Assembly (NCBI GenBank): GCA_016861185.1
Contig: BOKW01000002.1
Coordinates: 372,001-436,000 of the forward strand
Origin: Betaproteobacteria bacterium
GTDB lineage: Bacteria; Pseudomonadota; Gammaproteobacteria; Burkholderiales; Burkholderiaceae_F
DNA: 64,000 nt
Direction of reading: 5' to 3'
Both the position numbers and the translations under genes were made by a program. This document shows positions 56,581 through 64,000 of this stretch, in pieces; the stretch's first letter is position 1, and each line of letters opens with the position of its first letter. Below the pieces are notes generated by a model, which was not told where the DNA came from, did not search any database, and saw nothing but the letters and a program-made list of their open reading frames with translations.

Positions 56581-57620
56581 GCCAACTCGGAGAAGTCACC
56601 GAACGCCACCGCTTCGACGTCGAACCGCTGGCTGTCTACCTGGCCGCGAATCTGCCGGGCTTTGCCGGGCCGCTCGTAGTCAAGCAGTTCCAGGGCGGGC
56701 AGTCGAACCCGACCTATCTGCTGACCACGCCGGCGGCGAAGTACGTGATGCGCAGCAAGCCGGGGCCGGTCGCCAAGCTGCTGCCGTCGGCGCACGCGAT
56801 CGAGCGCGAGTTCCGCGTGATGCGCGCGCTGCGAGCGCAGGGCATTCCGGTGCCGCAGGTGCACGTGCTGTGCGAGGACGAAAGCGTGATCGGCCGCGCG
56901 TTCTTCGTGATGGAGCACGTCGAGGGACGCATCTTCTGGGAGCAGTCGCTGCCGCAGTCGAACCCGGCCGAGCGCGCGGCGATCTACGACGAGATGAACC
57001 GCGTGATCGCGCAGCTGCACACGGTCGACGTCGAGCGCGCGGGCCTGTCGGACTACGGCAAGTCGGGCAATTACTTCGCGCGGCAGATCGGCCGCTGGAG
57101 CAAGCAGTACCAGGCGAGCGAGACCGAGCAGATCGAGTCGATGAACCGGCTGATCGAGTGGCTGCCGCAGCACGTCCCGCCGGGCGACGAAACCGCGGTC
57201 GTGCACGGCGACTACCGGATGGACAACCTGATCTTCCATCCGGCCGAGCCGCGCATCGTCGCGATCCTCGACTGGGAGCTGTCGACGCTTGGCCATCCGC
57301 TCGCGGACTTCAGCTACCACTGCATGAGCTGGCACATCCCGCCGGGCGCGTTCCGCGGCATCGCGGGGCTTGACCACGCGGCGCTGGGCATCCCGAGCGA
57401 AGCCGAGTACATCCGCCGCTACTGCGAGCGCACGGGGCGCGCGCACATCGAGCACTGGAACTTCTACCTCGCGTACAACCTGTTCCGCATCGCCGCGATC
57501 CTGCAGGGCGTCTACAAGCGCTACACGGAAGGACTCGCGTCGAGCGACAACGCGAAACACGCAGGCGCGAACGCGAAGGCGCTGGCGGAGCTGGGCTGGA
57601 AGTACGCGCAGCAGGCGTAG
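56577..57620 (+). CDS. APH-family kinase, ACAD10/11 N-domain / LvaA-like
   Basis: A 347-residue aminoglycoside-phosphotransferase-fold kinase. QFQGGQSNPTYLL forms the nucleotide loop, VMRSKPG the Lys strand, HGDYRMDN holds the catalytic D212 and ILDWELSTLGHP the metal-binding D232. PSAHAIEREFRVM and GRIFWEQSLP closely resemble the kinase domain of ACAD10/ACAD11. Bacterial LvaA of this type phosphorylates 4-hydroxyacyl-CoA, so a hydroxyacyl-CoA rather than a drug is the likely substrate. A matching dehydrogenase lies 2.7 kb downstream. Confidence 0.88.
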   Translation: MSQLGEVTERHRFDVEPLAVYLAANLPGFAGPLVVKQFQGGQSNPTYLLTTPAAKYVMRSKPGPVAKLLPSAHAIEREFRVMRALRAQGIPVPQVHVLCEDESVIGRAFFVMEHVEGRIFWEQSLPQSNPAERAAIYDEMNRVIAQLHTVDVERAGLSDYGKSGNYFARQIGRWSKQYQASETEQIESMNRLIEWLPQHVPPGDETAVVHGDYRMDNLIFHPAEPRIVAILDWELSTLGHPLADFSYHCMSWHIPPGAFRGIAGLDHAALGIPSEAEYIRRYCERTGRAHIEHWNFYLAYNLFRIAAILQGVYKRYTEGLASSDNAKHAGANAKALAELGWKYAQQA

Positions 57621-57638
57621 CGCGCGGAACTGCATTCA

Positions 57639-57656
57639 CCCCTTTCGTAAAAGGGG
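57639..57656. terminator. Hairpin between convergent kinase and GMC genes
   Basis: CCCCTTT and AAAGGGG are exact complements around CGTA in the 48-base convergent gap. There is no T-run on either side, so a two-way terminator role is tentative. Confidence 0.35.
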
Positions 57657-57668
57657 AAGGAAACCACC

Positions 57669-59285
57669 CTACGCTGCCCGCCGATCCTCGCGGATCAGCT
57701 TCGCCGCCCGCTCGGCGATCATCAGCGTCGGGGAATTCGTGTTGCCCGAGGTGATCGTCGGCATCACCGACGCATCGACGACGCGCAGCCCGGCCAGTCC
57801 GCGCACGCGCAACCGCGAGTCGACGACCGCGAGCGGATCGTCGGCGCGTCCCATCTTGCAGGTGCCGACCGGATGGAAGATCGTCGTGCCGATGTCGCCG
57901 GCGGCGCGAACGAGTTCTTCGTCGGACCGATGCTGCGGCCCGGGCAGGAACTCCTCCGGCCGGTACTTCGCGAGCGCGGGCTGCGCGGCCACGCGGCGCG
58001 CGAGCCGTAGCGAATCGACCGCGACCTTGCGGTCCTCGTCGGTCGTCAGATAGCGGCAATGGATCGCGGGCGCCGCGCGCGGATCGGCGCTCTTGATGCG
58101 CACGTGGCCGCGCGAGGTCGGCCGCAGGTTGCACACGCTCGACGTGAACGCGTCGAACGGATGCAGCGGGTCGCCGAACTTGTCGAGCGACAGCGGCTGC
58201 ACGTGGAACTCGACGTTCGGCGTGGCGTGCGCGGCCGACGAGCGCGTGAATCCGCCGAGCTGACTCGGCGCCATCGTCAGCGGCCCGCTGCGGAACAGCG
58301 CGTATTCGAGCGCCATCGCCGCCTTTCCGAAGAGGCTGTGCACGCGCCGATTGAGCGTGACGACGTTGCTGACCTTAAACGCCATGCGAAGCTGCAAATG
58401 GTCCTGCAGGTTTTCGCCGACGCCCGGCAGCGCGTGCACGACCTCGATGCCGTGCGATTTCAGCAGTTGCGGCGGGCCGACGCCGGAAAGCTGCAGGATC
58501 TGCGGCGAGCCGATGCTGCCAGAGGCGAGGATCGTCTCGATGCGCGCGGCGGCGAATTCGACCTGCCCGTCGCGCTCGATTTCGATGCCGCTGCAACGCC
58601 GTCCCTCCAAGCGCAGCCGTTTCGCCTGCGCTTCGGTGAGCACCGTGAGGTTCGGGCGGTTCAGCACGGGACGCAGAAACGCGCGCGACGTATTCAACCG
58701 CACCCCGCGCGTCTGGTTGACGAGGAAGAACCCGCAGCCTTCGTTGTCGCCGCGGTTGAAGTCGTCGCTGCGCGGGATACCGGCCTGCACCATCGCTTCG
58801 CGGTACGTGTCGAGGATCTCCCACGACAGCCGCTGCGGCTCGACGCGCCACTCGCCGCCGGCACCGTGGACCTCGTCGGCGCCGCGGAAGAAGTCCTCGT
58901 GCTGCCTGAACACCGGCAGCACCGACGACCAGCTCCACCCGGAGTCCCCGGTGAGCTGCGCCCACTCGTCGTAGTCGCGCGCCTGCCCGCGCATGTAGAT
59001 CATCGCGTTGATCGACGAGCAGCCGCCGAGCACTCGGCCGCGCGCGTACAGGATCGAACGGCCGTTGAGGCCTTCTTCCGGTTCGGTGCGATAGCACCAG
59101 TCGGTGCGCGGATTGCCGATGCAGTACAGATAGCCGACGGGAATCCTGATCCAGATCCAGTCGTCGCGACCGCCCGCTTCGAGCAGCAGCACCTTCACGT
59201 CGGGGTCGGCCGAAAGGCGGTTGGCGAGCAGGCAGCCTGCAGTGCCCGCGCCGACGATCACGTAGTCGTACTTGCTGGTTTGCAC
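57669..59285 (-). CDS. GMC family FAD-dependent alcohol oxidoreductase
   Basis: A 538-residue glucose-methanol-choline oxidoreductase. FAD binding: YVIVGAGTAGCLLANRLS and the GRVLGGCSSINAMIYMRG motif. The C-terminal substrate domain has the catalytic His in FHPVGTCKMG and the NTNSPTLMIAERAA ending. It resembles choline dehydrogenase-like proteins, but GMC substrates are very varied, so an alcohol is all that can be said. The start is GTG at 59285 without a visible ribosome-binding site. It follows the quinone oxidoreductase by 21 bases. Confidence 0.9.
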   Translation of the reverse strand: MQTSKYDYVIVGAGTAGCLLANRLSADPDVKVLLLEAGGRDDWIWIRIPVGYLYCIGNPRTDWCYRTEPEEGLNGRSILYARGRVLGGCSSINAMIYMRGQARDYDEWAQLTGDSGWSWSSVLPVFRQHEDFFRGADEVHGAGGEWRVEPQRLSWEILDTYREAMVQAGIPRSDDFNRGDNEGCGFFLVNQTRGVRLNTSRAFLRPVLNRPNLTVLTEAQAKRLRLEGRRCSGIEIERDGQVEFAAARIETILASGSIGSPQILQLSGVGPPQLLKSHGIEVVHALPGVGENLQDHLQLRMAFKVSNVVTLNRRVHSLFGKAAMALEYALFRSGPLTMAPSQLGGFTRSSAAHATPNVEFHVQPLSLDKFGDPLHPFDAFTSSVCNLRPTSRGHVRIKSADPRAAPAIHCRYLTTDEDRKVAVDSLRLARRVAAQPALAKYRPEEFLPGPQHRSDEELVRAAGDIGTTIFHPVGTCKMGRADDPLAVVDSRLRVRGLAGLRVVDASVMPTITSGNTNSPTLMIAERAAKLIREDRRAA

Positions 59286-59306
59286 GGTGGCAGTTTCTGC
59301 GAACGT

Positions 59307-60278
59307 TCAGGGCCGGATGACCAGCTTGCCGATCGCGCGCCGGTGCAGCAGTTCGTCGAGCGCGCGCGGCGTCTCGTGCAGCGGGTAGACGTGCGACACG
59401 CGCGGCTTGAGCTTGCCCTGCGCCAGCCATCCCATCAGCTCGCCGATCATCCTGGCGTTGGCTTTCGGCTCGCGCTTGGCGAACTCGCCCCAGTAGACGC
59501 CGACCAGCGACGCTTCCTTCAGCAGCAGCAGGTTGATCCGGAGCGAAGGGATCTCGCCGTTGGCAAAGCCGACGACCAGCAGACGGCCGCGCCATGCGAG
59601 CGCGCGCAAGGCCGGTTCGGTGTAGCCGCCGCCGACCGGGTCGTAGACGACGTCGGCGCCCTTGCCGTCCGTCAGCGTCTTGACCGATTCGCGCAGGTCG
59701 AGGGTCGAGTAGTTGATCAACGCGTCCGCCCCGGCCACGTGACATGCCGCGAGCTTCTCGTCGGTCGATGCCGCGGCGATCACCCGCGCCCCGGCGAGCT
59801 TGCCCAGTTCGACCGCCGCCAGTCCCACGCCGCCGCCGGCGCCCAGCACGAGCAGCGTTTCGCCCGCCTTCAGTTGCGCGCGGTCGAACAGCGCATGCTG
59901 CGAGGTCGCGTAGGTCATCGTGAAGCCGGCCGCGACCTCGTCGGACACGCCCGTCGGCAAGGGAATCGTCAGCGTCGCGTTCACGCAAACGTATTCGGCG
60001 AAGCCTCCCGTACCGACGAACGCGACGACGCGCGTTCCTTTCGCGAGGCTCACGCCTTCGCCGACGGCATCGACCATGCCGGCGACCTCGGTGCCGGGGA
60101 CGAAAGGCAGCGGCGGCTGCAGCTGATACTTCTTCTGGATAATCAGCGCATCGGGGAAGTTCACGCCGGCAGCGAGTACTTTCAGCCGCACTTCGCCGGC
60201 CTTCGGATCGGGCAGCAGCAGCTCGCCGAGCCGCAGTTTGTCCGGGCCGCCCCATTCACTGCAGACGATCGCCTTCAT
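59307..60278 (-). CDS. NADPH:quinone oxidoreductase-like zinc-free MDR protein
   Basis: A 323-residue medium-chain dehydrogenase/reductase. It has the GroES-like N-domain ([18 protein letters not shown]) and a Rossmann domain with [18 protein letters not shown]. The structural and catalytic zinc cysteines are absent, as in the QOR branch. The ATG at 60278 follows GGAGGTGA, preferred over an in-frame TTG one codon earlier. It is divergent from the acyl-CoA dehydrogenase. The substrate may be a quinone or an enoyl compound. Confidence 0.9.
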   Translation of the reverse strand: MKAIVCSEWGGPDKLRLGELLLPDPKAGEVRLKVLAAGVNFPDALIIQKKYQLQPPLPFVPGTEVAGMVDAVGEGVSLAKGTRVVAFVGTGGFAEYVCVNATLTIPLPTGVSDEVAAGFTMTYATSQHALFDRAQLKAGETLLVLGAGGGVGLAAVELGKLAGARVIAAASTDEKLAACHVAGADALINYSTLDLRESVKTLTDGKGADVVYDPVGGGYTEPALRALAWRGRLLVVGFANGEIPSLRINLLLLKEASLVGVYWGEFAKREPKANARMIGELMGWLAQGKLKPRVSHVYPLHETPRALDELLHRRAIGKLVIRP

Positions 60279-60336
60279 CAATCACCTCCGCGCTCCGCTC
60301 GCGGAATCTATACGCACGGGCGGCGCGCGGCAATCG

Positions 60337-60358
60337 GGCGGCGCTATGCTTCGCCGCC
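60337..60358. promoter_or_regulatory. Inverted repeat in the divergent oxidoreductase/acyl-CoA dehydrogenase region
   Basis: GGCGGCG and CGCCGCC are exact complements around CTATGCTT, 13 bases before the acyl-CoA dehydrogenase start. It may be an operator. No convincing promoter is seen in this 92-base gap. Confidence 0.3.
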
Positions 60359-60370
60359 ACGGAGGCCGCG

Positions 60371-61603
60371 ATGCAATTCGAATACTCGCCGAAGGTCCTC
60401 GAGCTGCAACAGCGCGTGCGCGCGTTCATGGACGAGCACGTCTACCCGAACGAGCGGCGCTTTCATGCCGAGGTGGAGGAGAACACGCGCCAGGGTCGGC
60501 GCTGGACGCCGACGAAGCTCGTCGAGGCGCTGAAGCCCAAGGCGCGCGCCGAGGGACTGTGGAACCTCTTCCTGCCGGATTCGCGTTACGGCGCGGGGCT
60601 GAAGAACATCGAATACGCGCCGCTGGCGGAGATCATGGGCCGCGTGCCGTGGGCTTCCGAGGTCTTCAACTGCAGCGCGCCCGACACCGGCAACATGGAG
60701 ACGATCGAGCGCTACGGCACACCCGAGCAGAAGAAGCGGTGGCTCGAGCCGCTGCTAGCGGGCGAGATCCGCTCGGCCTTCGCGATGACCGAGCCGGCGG
60801 TTGCTTCGTCGGATGCGACCAACATCCAGACGTCGATGAAGCGCGTCGGCGACGAATACGTGATCAACGGCCGCAAGTGGTGGACCTCCGGTGCGGGCGA
60901 CCCGCGCTGCAAGGTCTACATCGTGATGGGCAAGACCGATCCCGATGCGCCGAAGCACGCGCAGCAGTCGATGATCCTGGTACCCGCCGATACGCCGGGC
61001 GTCAAGGTGATCCGGCCGCTGAACGTATTCGGCTACGACGACGCGCCGCACGGCCACATGGAAGTAGAGTTCGACGACGTGCGCGTGCCGGCGTCGAACG
61101 TCCTGCTCGGCGAAGGGCGCGGCTTCGAGATCGCCCAAGGCCGCCTCGGCCCGGGTCGCATCCACCACTGCATGCGTTCGATCGGGTTGGCCGAACGCGC
61201 GCTCGAACTGATGTGCAAGCGGCTGGCACATCGCGTCGCGTTCGGCGCGCCGGTCGCGAAGCAGACCGTCTGGCAGGAGCGCATCGCCGAAGCGCGCTGC
61301 ATGATCGATCAGGCGCGGCTGCTGACGCTGAAAGCCGCGTACATGATGGACACCGTCGGCAACAAGGCCGCGAAGGCGGAGATCGCGATGATCAAGGTCG
61401 TCGCACCCAACGTCGCCTGCACCGTGCTCGACTGGGCGATCCAGGCGCACGGCGGCGGCGGCATGTGCGACGACTTTCCGCTCGCCTACGCGTACGCGCT
61501 GGCGCGCACGCTGCGGCTCGCTGACGGTCCCGACGAAGTCCACCGCAACGCGATCGCGAGACTCGAAATCGCCAGGCACGTTCCGCCGCCCGCGGCACGC
61601 TGA
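60371..61603 (+). CDS. Acyl-CoA dehydrogenase of the ACAD10/11 (LvaC-like) type
   Basis: A 410-residue FAD flavoprotein. The sequence follows the ACAD11 dehydrogenase domain very closely: [72 protein letters not shown] and the C-terminal [10 protein letters not shown]. Known members act on 4-phosphoryloxyacyl-CoA made by the associated kinase and yield an enoyl-CoA for beta-oxidation. The APH kinase in this window is the probable partner. It begins 6 bases after GGAGG. Substrate chain length cannot be told. Confidence 0.92.
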   Translation: MQFEYSPKVLELQQRVRAFMDEHVYPNERRFHAEVEENTRQGRRWTPTKLVEALKPKARAEGLWNLFLPDSRYGAGLKNIEYAPLAEIMGRVPWASEVFNCSAPDTGNMETIERYGTPEQKKRWLEPLLAGEIRSAFAMTEPAVASSDATNIQTSMKRVGDEYVINGRKWWTSGAGDPRCKVYIVMGKTDPDAPKHAQQSMILVPADTPGVKVIRPLNVFGYDDAPHGHMEVEFDDVRVPASNVLLGEGRGFEIAQGRLGPGRIHHCMRSIGLAERALELMCKRLAHRVAFGAPVAKQTVWQERIAEARCMIDQARLLTLKAAYMMDTVGNKAAKAEIAMIKVVAPNVACTVLDWAIQAHGGGGMCDDFPLAYAYALARTLRLADGPDEVHRNAIARLEIARHVPPPAAR

Positions 61604-61655
61604 CCTGTAATACGCGCGCTCGGTGCGCGACAGACCCAGCCAAAAGGAGAACCCG

Positions 61656-62345
61656 ATGATCGACCTGTATTCGTGGCCGACGCCGAACGGCCACAAGATC
61701 CACATCATGCTGGAGGAATGTGGCCTGCCGTACCGCGTGCACGCGGTCGACATCGGCGCCGGCGATCAGTTCAAGTCCGAGTTCCTGCGGATCAGCCCGA
61801 ACAACAAGATTCCGGCGATCGTCGACAGCGAAGGCCCCGGCGGCAAGCCGATCTCGCTGTTCGAATCCGGCGCGATCCTGATCTATCTGGCCGGCAAGAC
61901 CGGCCGTTTCCTGCCGTCCGACGTGCGCGGCAAGTACGTCGCGCTGCAGTGGCTGATGTTCCAGATGGGCGGCGTGGGTCCCATGTTCGGCCAGGCGCAC
62001 CACTTCCGAATCTACGCGCCGGAGAAGATCCAGTATGCGATCGACCGCTACACCAACGAAGCCAGGCGCCTGTACGGCGTGATGGACAAGCGGCTTGCCG
62101 AAGCGCCCTACTTCGCCGGCGAGTACTCGATCGCCGACATCGCGATCTTCCCGTGGACGCGCTCGCACGCGAATCAGGGCGTCGATCTCGCCGACTATCC
62201 GAACGTCAAGCGCTGGTACGAGGCGGTCGAGGCGCGGCCGGCAGTTCAGCGCGGCGTGCAGGTGCTCGCCGATCGCCGTAGACCGCAGATGACCGACAAG
62301 GACAAGCAGACGCTGTTCGGCTCGACCCAGTACGAGCGCCGCTGA
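61656..62345 (+). CDS. Glutathione S-transferase family protein (YfcG-like)
   Basis: A 229-residue GST. The N-terminal thioredoxin-fold domain starts [20 protein letters not shown], with NNKIPAIVD (cis-Pro) and [11 protein letters not shown] (glutathione binding); the C-terminal helical domain has [15 protein letters not shown]. The TPNGHK motif is that of the YfcG/nu-class disulfide-bond reductases. The ATG at 61656 is behind AAAAGGAGA; a longer upstream frame is not supported. It is probably co-transcribed with the acyl-CoA dehydrogenase. Confidence 0.9.
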   Translation: MIDLYSWPTPNGHKIHIMLEECGLPYRVHAVDIGAGDQFKSEFLRISPNNKIPAIVDSEGPGGKPISLFESGAILIYLAGKTGRFLPSDVRGKYVALQWLMFQMGGVGPMFGQAHHFRIYAPEKIQYAIDRYTNEARRLYGVMDKRLAEAPYFAGEYSIADIAIFPWTRSHANQGVDLADYPNVKRWYEAVEARPAVQRGVQVLADRRRPQMTDKDKQTLFGSTQYERR

Positions 62346-62352
62346 GCATCGC

Positions 62353-63504
62353 ATGGCCGTCATCACCAACATCGAGGACCTGCGCGTCCTCGCGCAGCGG
62401 CGCGTGCCGCGGATGTTCTACGACTACGCCGACTCGGGCTCGTGGACCGAAACGACATACCGGGAGAACTCGTCGCAGTTTCAGCGCATCAAGCTGCGCC
62501 AGCGGGTGGCCGTCAACATGGATGGGCGCAGCCTGCGCACGACGATGGCCGGGCAGGAGGTCGCGATTCCGGTCGCGCTCGCACCGACCGGGCTGACCGG
62601 CATGCAGTGCGCCGACGGCGAGATTCTGGCCGCGCGCGCAGCCGAGAAGTTCGGCGTGCCGTTCACGCTTTCGACGATGAGCATCTGCTCGATCGAGGAC
62701 GTCGCCGCGCGCACGACGAAACCGTTCTGGTTCCAGCTGTACGTGATGCGCGACCGCGGTTTCATCGAGCGGCTGATCGAGCGCGCCAAGGCGGCGAAGT
62801 GCTCGGCGCTGATGCTGACGCTCGACCTGCAGATCCTCGGCCAGCGCCACAAGGATCTGAAGAACGGCCTGTCGGCGCCCCCGCGCCTGACGCTGCGCAA
62901 CGTGCTGAACATGATGACCAAGCCGCGCTGGTGCCTCGGCATGCTGGGCACGCGCCGGCGCCAGTTCGGCAACATCGTCGGACACGTGAGCGGCGTCGAG
63001 AACATGAGTTCGCTGTCGGCCTGGACCGCGCAGCAGTTCGACCCGACGCTGAACTGGAACGACGTCGAGTGGGTCAAGAAGCGCTGGGGCGGACCGCTGA
63101 TCCTCAAGGGGATCATGGACGCCGAGGACGCGAGGCTCGCCGCGGCCACCGGCGCCGACGCGCTCGTCGTCAGCAATCACGGCGGCCGCCAGCTCGACGG
63201 CGCACCCGCGGCGATCGACGTGCTGCCGGCGATCGCCGACGCGGTGGGCTCGAAGATCGAAGTGTGGCTCGACAGCGGAATCCGCTCGGGCCAGGACGTA
63301 TTGAAGGCTGTCGCGCTCGGCGCGCGCGGCACGCTGATCGGCCGGGCCTTCCTCTACGGACTCGGCGCGCTCGGTGAAGCGGGCGTGACCAAGTGCCTCG
63401 AGATCATCGCCAAGGAGCTCGACCTGACCATGGCGTTCTGCGGCCGCCGCAACATCCGCGAGGTCGACCGCTCGATCCTGGTGCCCGGCACCTATCCGCA
63501 GTGA
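62353..63504 (+). CDS. FMN-dependent alpha-hydroxy acid dehydrogenase/oxidase (LldD-like)
   Basis: A 383-residue flavoenzyme of the L-lactate dehydrogenase/glycolate oxidase family. PRMFYDYADSGSW binds FMN near the start, VALAPTGLTGM and FWFQLYVMRD follow, and the catalytic His is H276 in VSNHGGRQLDGAP. It oxidises an L-2-hydroxy acid to the 2-keto acid. The exact substrate is uncertain. It starts 7 bases after the GST gene, so it belongs to the same transcription unit and perhaps the same catabolic route. Confidence 0.92.
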   Translation: MAVITNIEDLRVLAQRRVPRMFYDYADSGSWTETTYRENSSQFQRIKLRQRVAVNMDGRSLRTTMAGQEVAIPVALAPTGLTGMQCADGEILAARAAEKFGVPFTLSTMSICSIEDVAARTTKPFWFQLYVMRDRGFIERLIERAKAAKCSALMLTLDLQILGQRHKDLKNGLSAPPRLTLRNVLNMMTKPRWCLGMLGTRRRQFGNIVGHVSGVENMSSLSAWTAQQFDPTLNWNDVEWVKKRWGGPLILKGIMDAEDARLAAATGADALVVSNHGGRQLDGAPAAIDVLPAIADAVGSKIEVWLDSGIRSGQDVLKAVALGARGTLIGRAFLYGLGALGEAGVTKCLEIIAKELDLTMAFCGRRNIREVDRSILVPGTYPQ

Positions 63505-63531
63505 AACGCGCGCAGCGGCGCGGCGGATCGA

Positions 63532-63972
63532 CTACTGCAGCGGATCCTTCAGCAGGTGGGCGAACGGCAGCGGCATCACATTGATGCCCTCGTCCTCGAG
63601 CGCCTCGGCCTCCTGCTTCGACGTGACGCCACGGATGCCGCGTTCGGGCGCTTCCTTGTAGTGGATCCTGCGCGCCTCCTCGGCGAAACGCTCGCCGACG
63701 TCCTCTGTGTTGGCCGCGATCTCGCGCGCCATCTTGACCAGCAGCGCCTGCATCTGCGCCGCGGTCGGCAGGGCAGCTTCCTGCTTGTGCTCCGCCGGCG
63801 CCGCGAGATTCAGCCGCGGCGCGCTCGGCAGTCGCCGCACCTGCTTCGAGCCGCATAACGGACACTCGAGCAGCCCGCGCGTCTGCTGCGACTCGAAGTC
63901 GCCGTCCGACCTGAACCATCCCTCGAACGGGTGTTCGTTGTCGCAGCGCAGATCGAAGACTTTCAGTGCCAT
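63532..63972 (-). CDS. DUF1178 family protein
   Basis: A 146-residue small protein of unknown function. The N-terminal KVFDLRCDNEHPFEGWF and the CPLCGSKQVRRLPSAP motif are the DUF1178 signature; the Cys residues probably bind zinc. The middle (about 70-110) is helical and charged. It is convergent with the hydroxy acid dehydrogenase. The last 28 bases of the window lie upstream of it and show nothing recognisable. Confidence 0.9.
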   Translation of the reverse strand: MALKVFDLRCDNEHPFEGWFRSDGDFESQQTRGLLECPLCGSKQVRRLPSAPRLNLAAPAEHKQEAALPTAAQMQALLVKMAREIAANTEDVGERFAEEARRIHYKEAPERGIRGVTSKQEAEALEDEGINVMPLPFAHLLKDPLQ

Positions 63973-64000
63973 CCTGGTCGGGTGGTGCCGCGGGCCGGAA

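Noticed and set aside
56577-57620. Aminoglycoside resistance phosphotransferase
   Set aside because: Only the general APH fold supports this. The specific motifs match ACAD10/11-type kinases, and the neighbours are acyl-CoA genes.

Overview
The window is a GC-rich (roughly two-thirds G+C by eye), densely coded stretch of a betaproteobacterial chromosome. The gene orders guaBA, rnfH-ratA-smpB, frr-uppS-cdsA-dxr-rseP-bamA-skp-lpxD-fabZ-lpxA-lpxB-rnhB, zipA-ligA and dapC-dapD-dapE-prmB, and the QueF, ZipA and PpsR sequences, look Burkholderiales-like; I cannot name a genus. Nearly all of it reads as core genome. I found no insertion sequence, prophage, CRISPR array, rRNA or tRNA. No gap between genes exceeds 300 bases; the largest is the rpsB/map divergent region of 225 bases.

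Layout. 1-5 kb (minus strand): partial ldcA, a DUF2087-TadA fusion, an ScsD/TlpA-like thioredoxin, guaA and guaB. 5-7 kb: a DUF4124 protein, rnfH and ratA, smpB. 7-14 kb (plus strand): a signalling block made of a 66-residue membrane protein, a transporter-fused histidine kinase of the CrbS/CbrA type, a stand-alone receiver, a degenerate kinase fused to a DnaQ-type exonuclease, and a CBS-DUF294 nucleotidyltransferase-like protein. 14-20 kb: SPFH/NfeD membrane pair, ppsA with its regulator ppsR divergent, and cfa. 20-35 kb (minus strand): one long envelope and translation block from rpsB-tsf-pyrH-frr through uppS, cdsA, dxr, rseP, bamA, skp and the lipid A genes to rnhB and a SpoU methyltransferase, many joined by 1-4 base overlaps. 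35-39 kb: map-glnD. 39-47 kb (minus strand): smc, zipA, ligA, a methylthioinosine/methylthioadenosine phosphorylase and def. 47-54 kb (plus strand): queF, dapC, dapD, pilU, dapE, prmB and an ABC-F ATPase. 54-64 kb: an acyl-CoA/redox block with a CaiB-type protein, a histidine phosphatase, an APH-family kinase, a GMC oxidoreductase, a quinone oxidoreductase, an acyl-CoA dehydrogenase, a GST, an FMN 2-hydroxyacid dehydrogenase and a DUF1178 protein.

Most noteworthy. First, the 7-14 kb block couples a transporter-like sensor to a receiver with no output domain and to a pseudokinase-exonuclease fusion, so the output may act on a nucleic acid or nucleotide rather than on transcription. Second, the APH kinase and the acyl-CoA dehydrogenase look like the two halves of the ACAD11/LvaA-LvaC type system, which suggests breakdown of 4-hydroxy fatty acids through a phosphorylated acyl-CoA. 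Third, three intergenic regions (13.9, 50.5 and 52.7 kb) carry inverted-repeat elements built from 7-base units, one of which appears to supply the dapE promoter.
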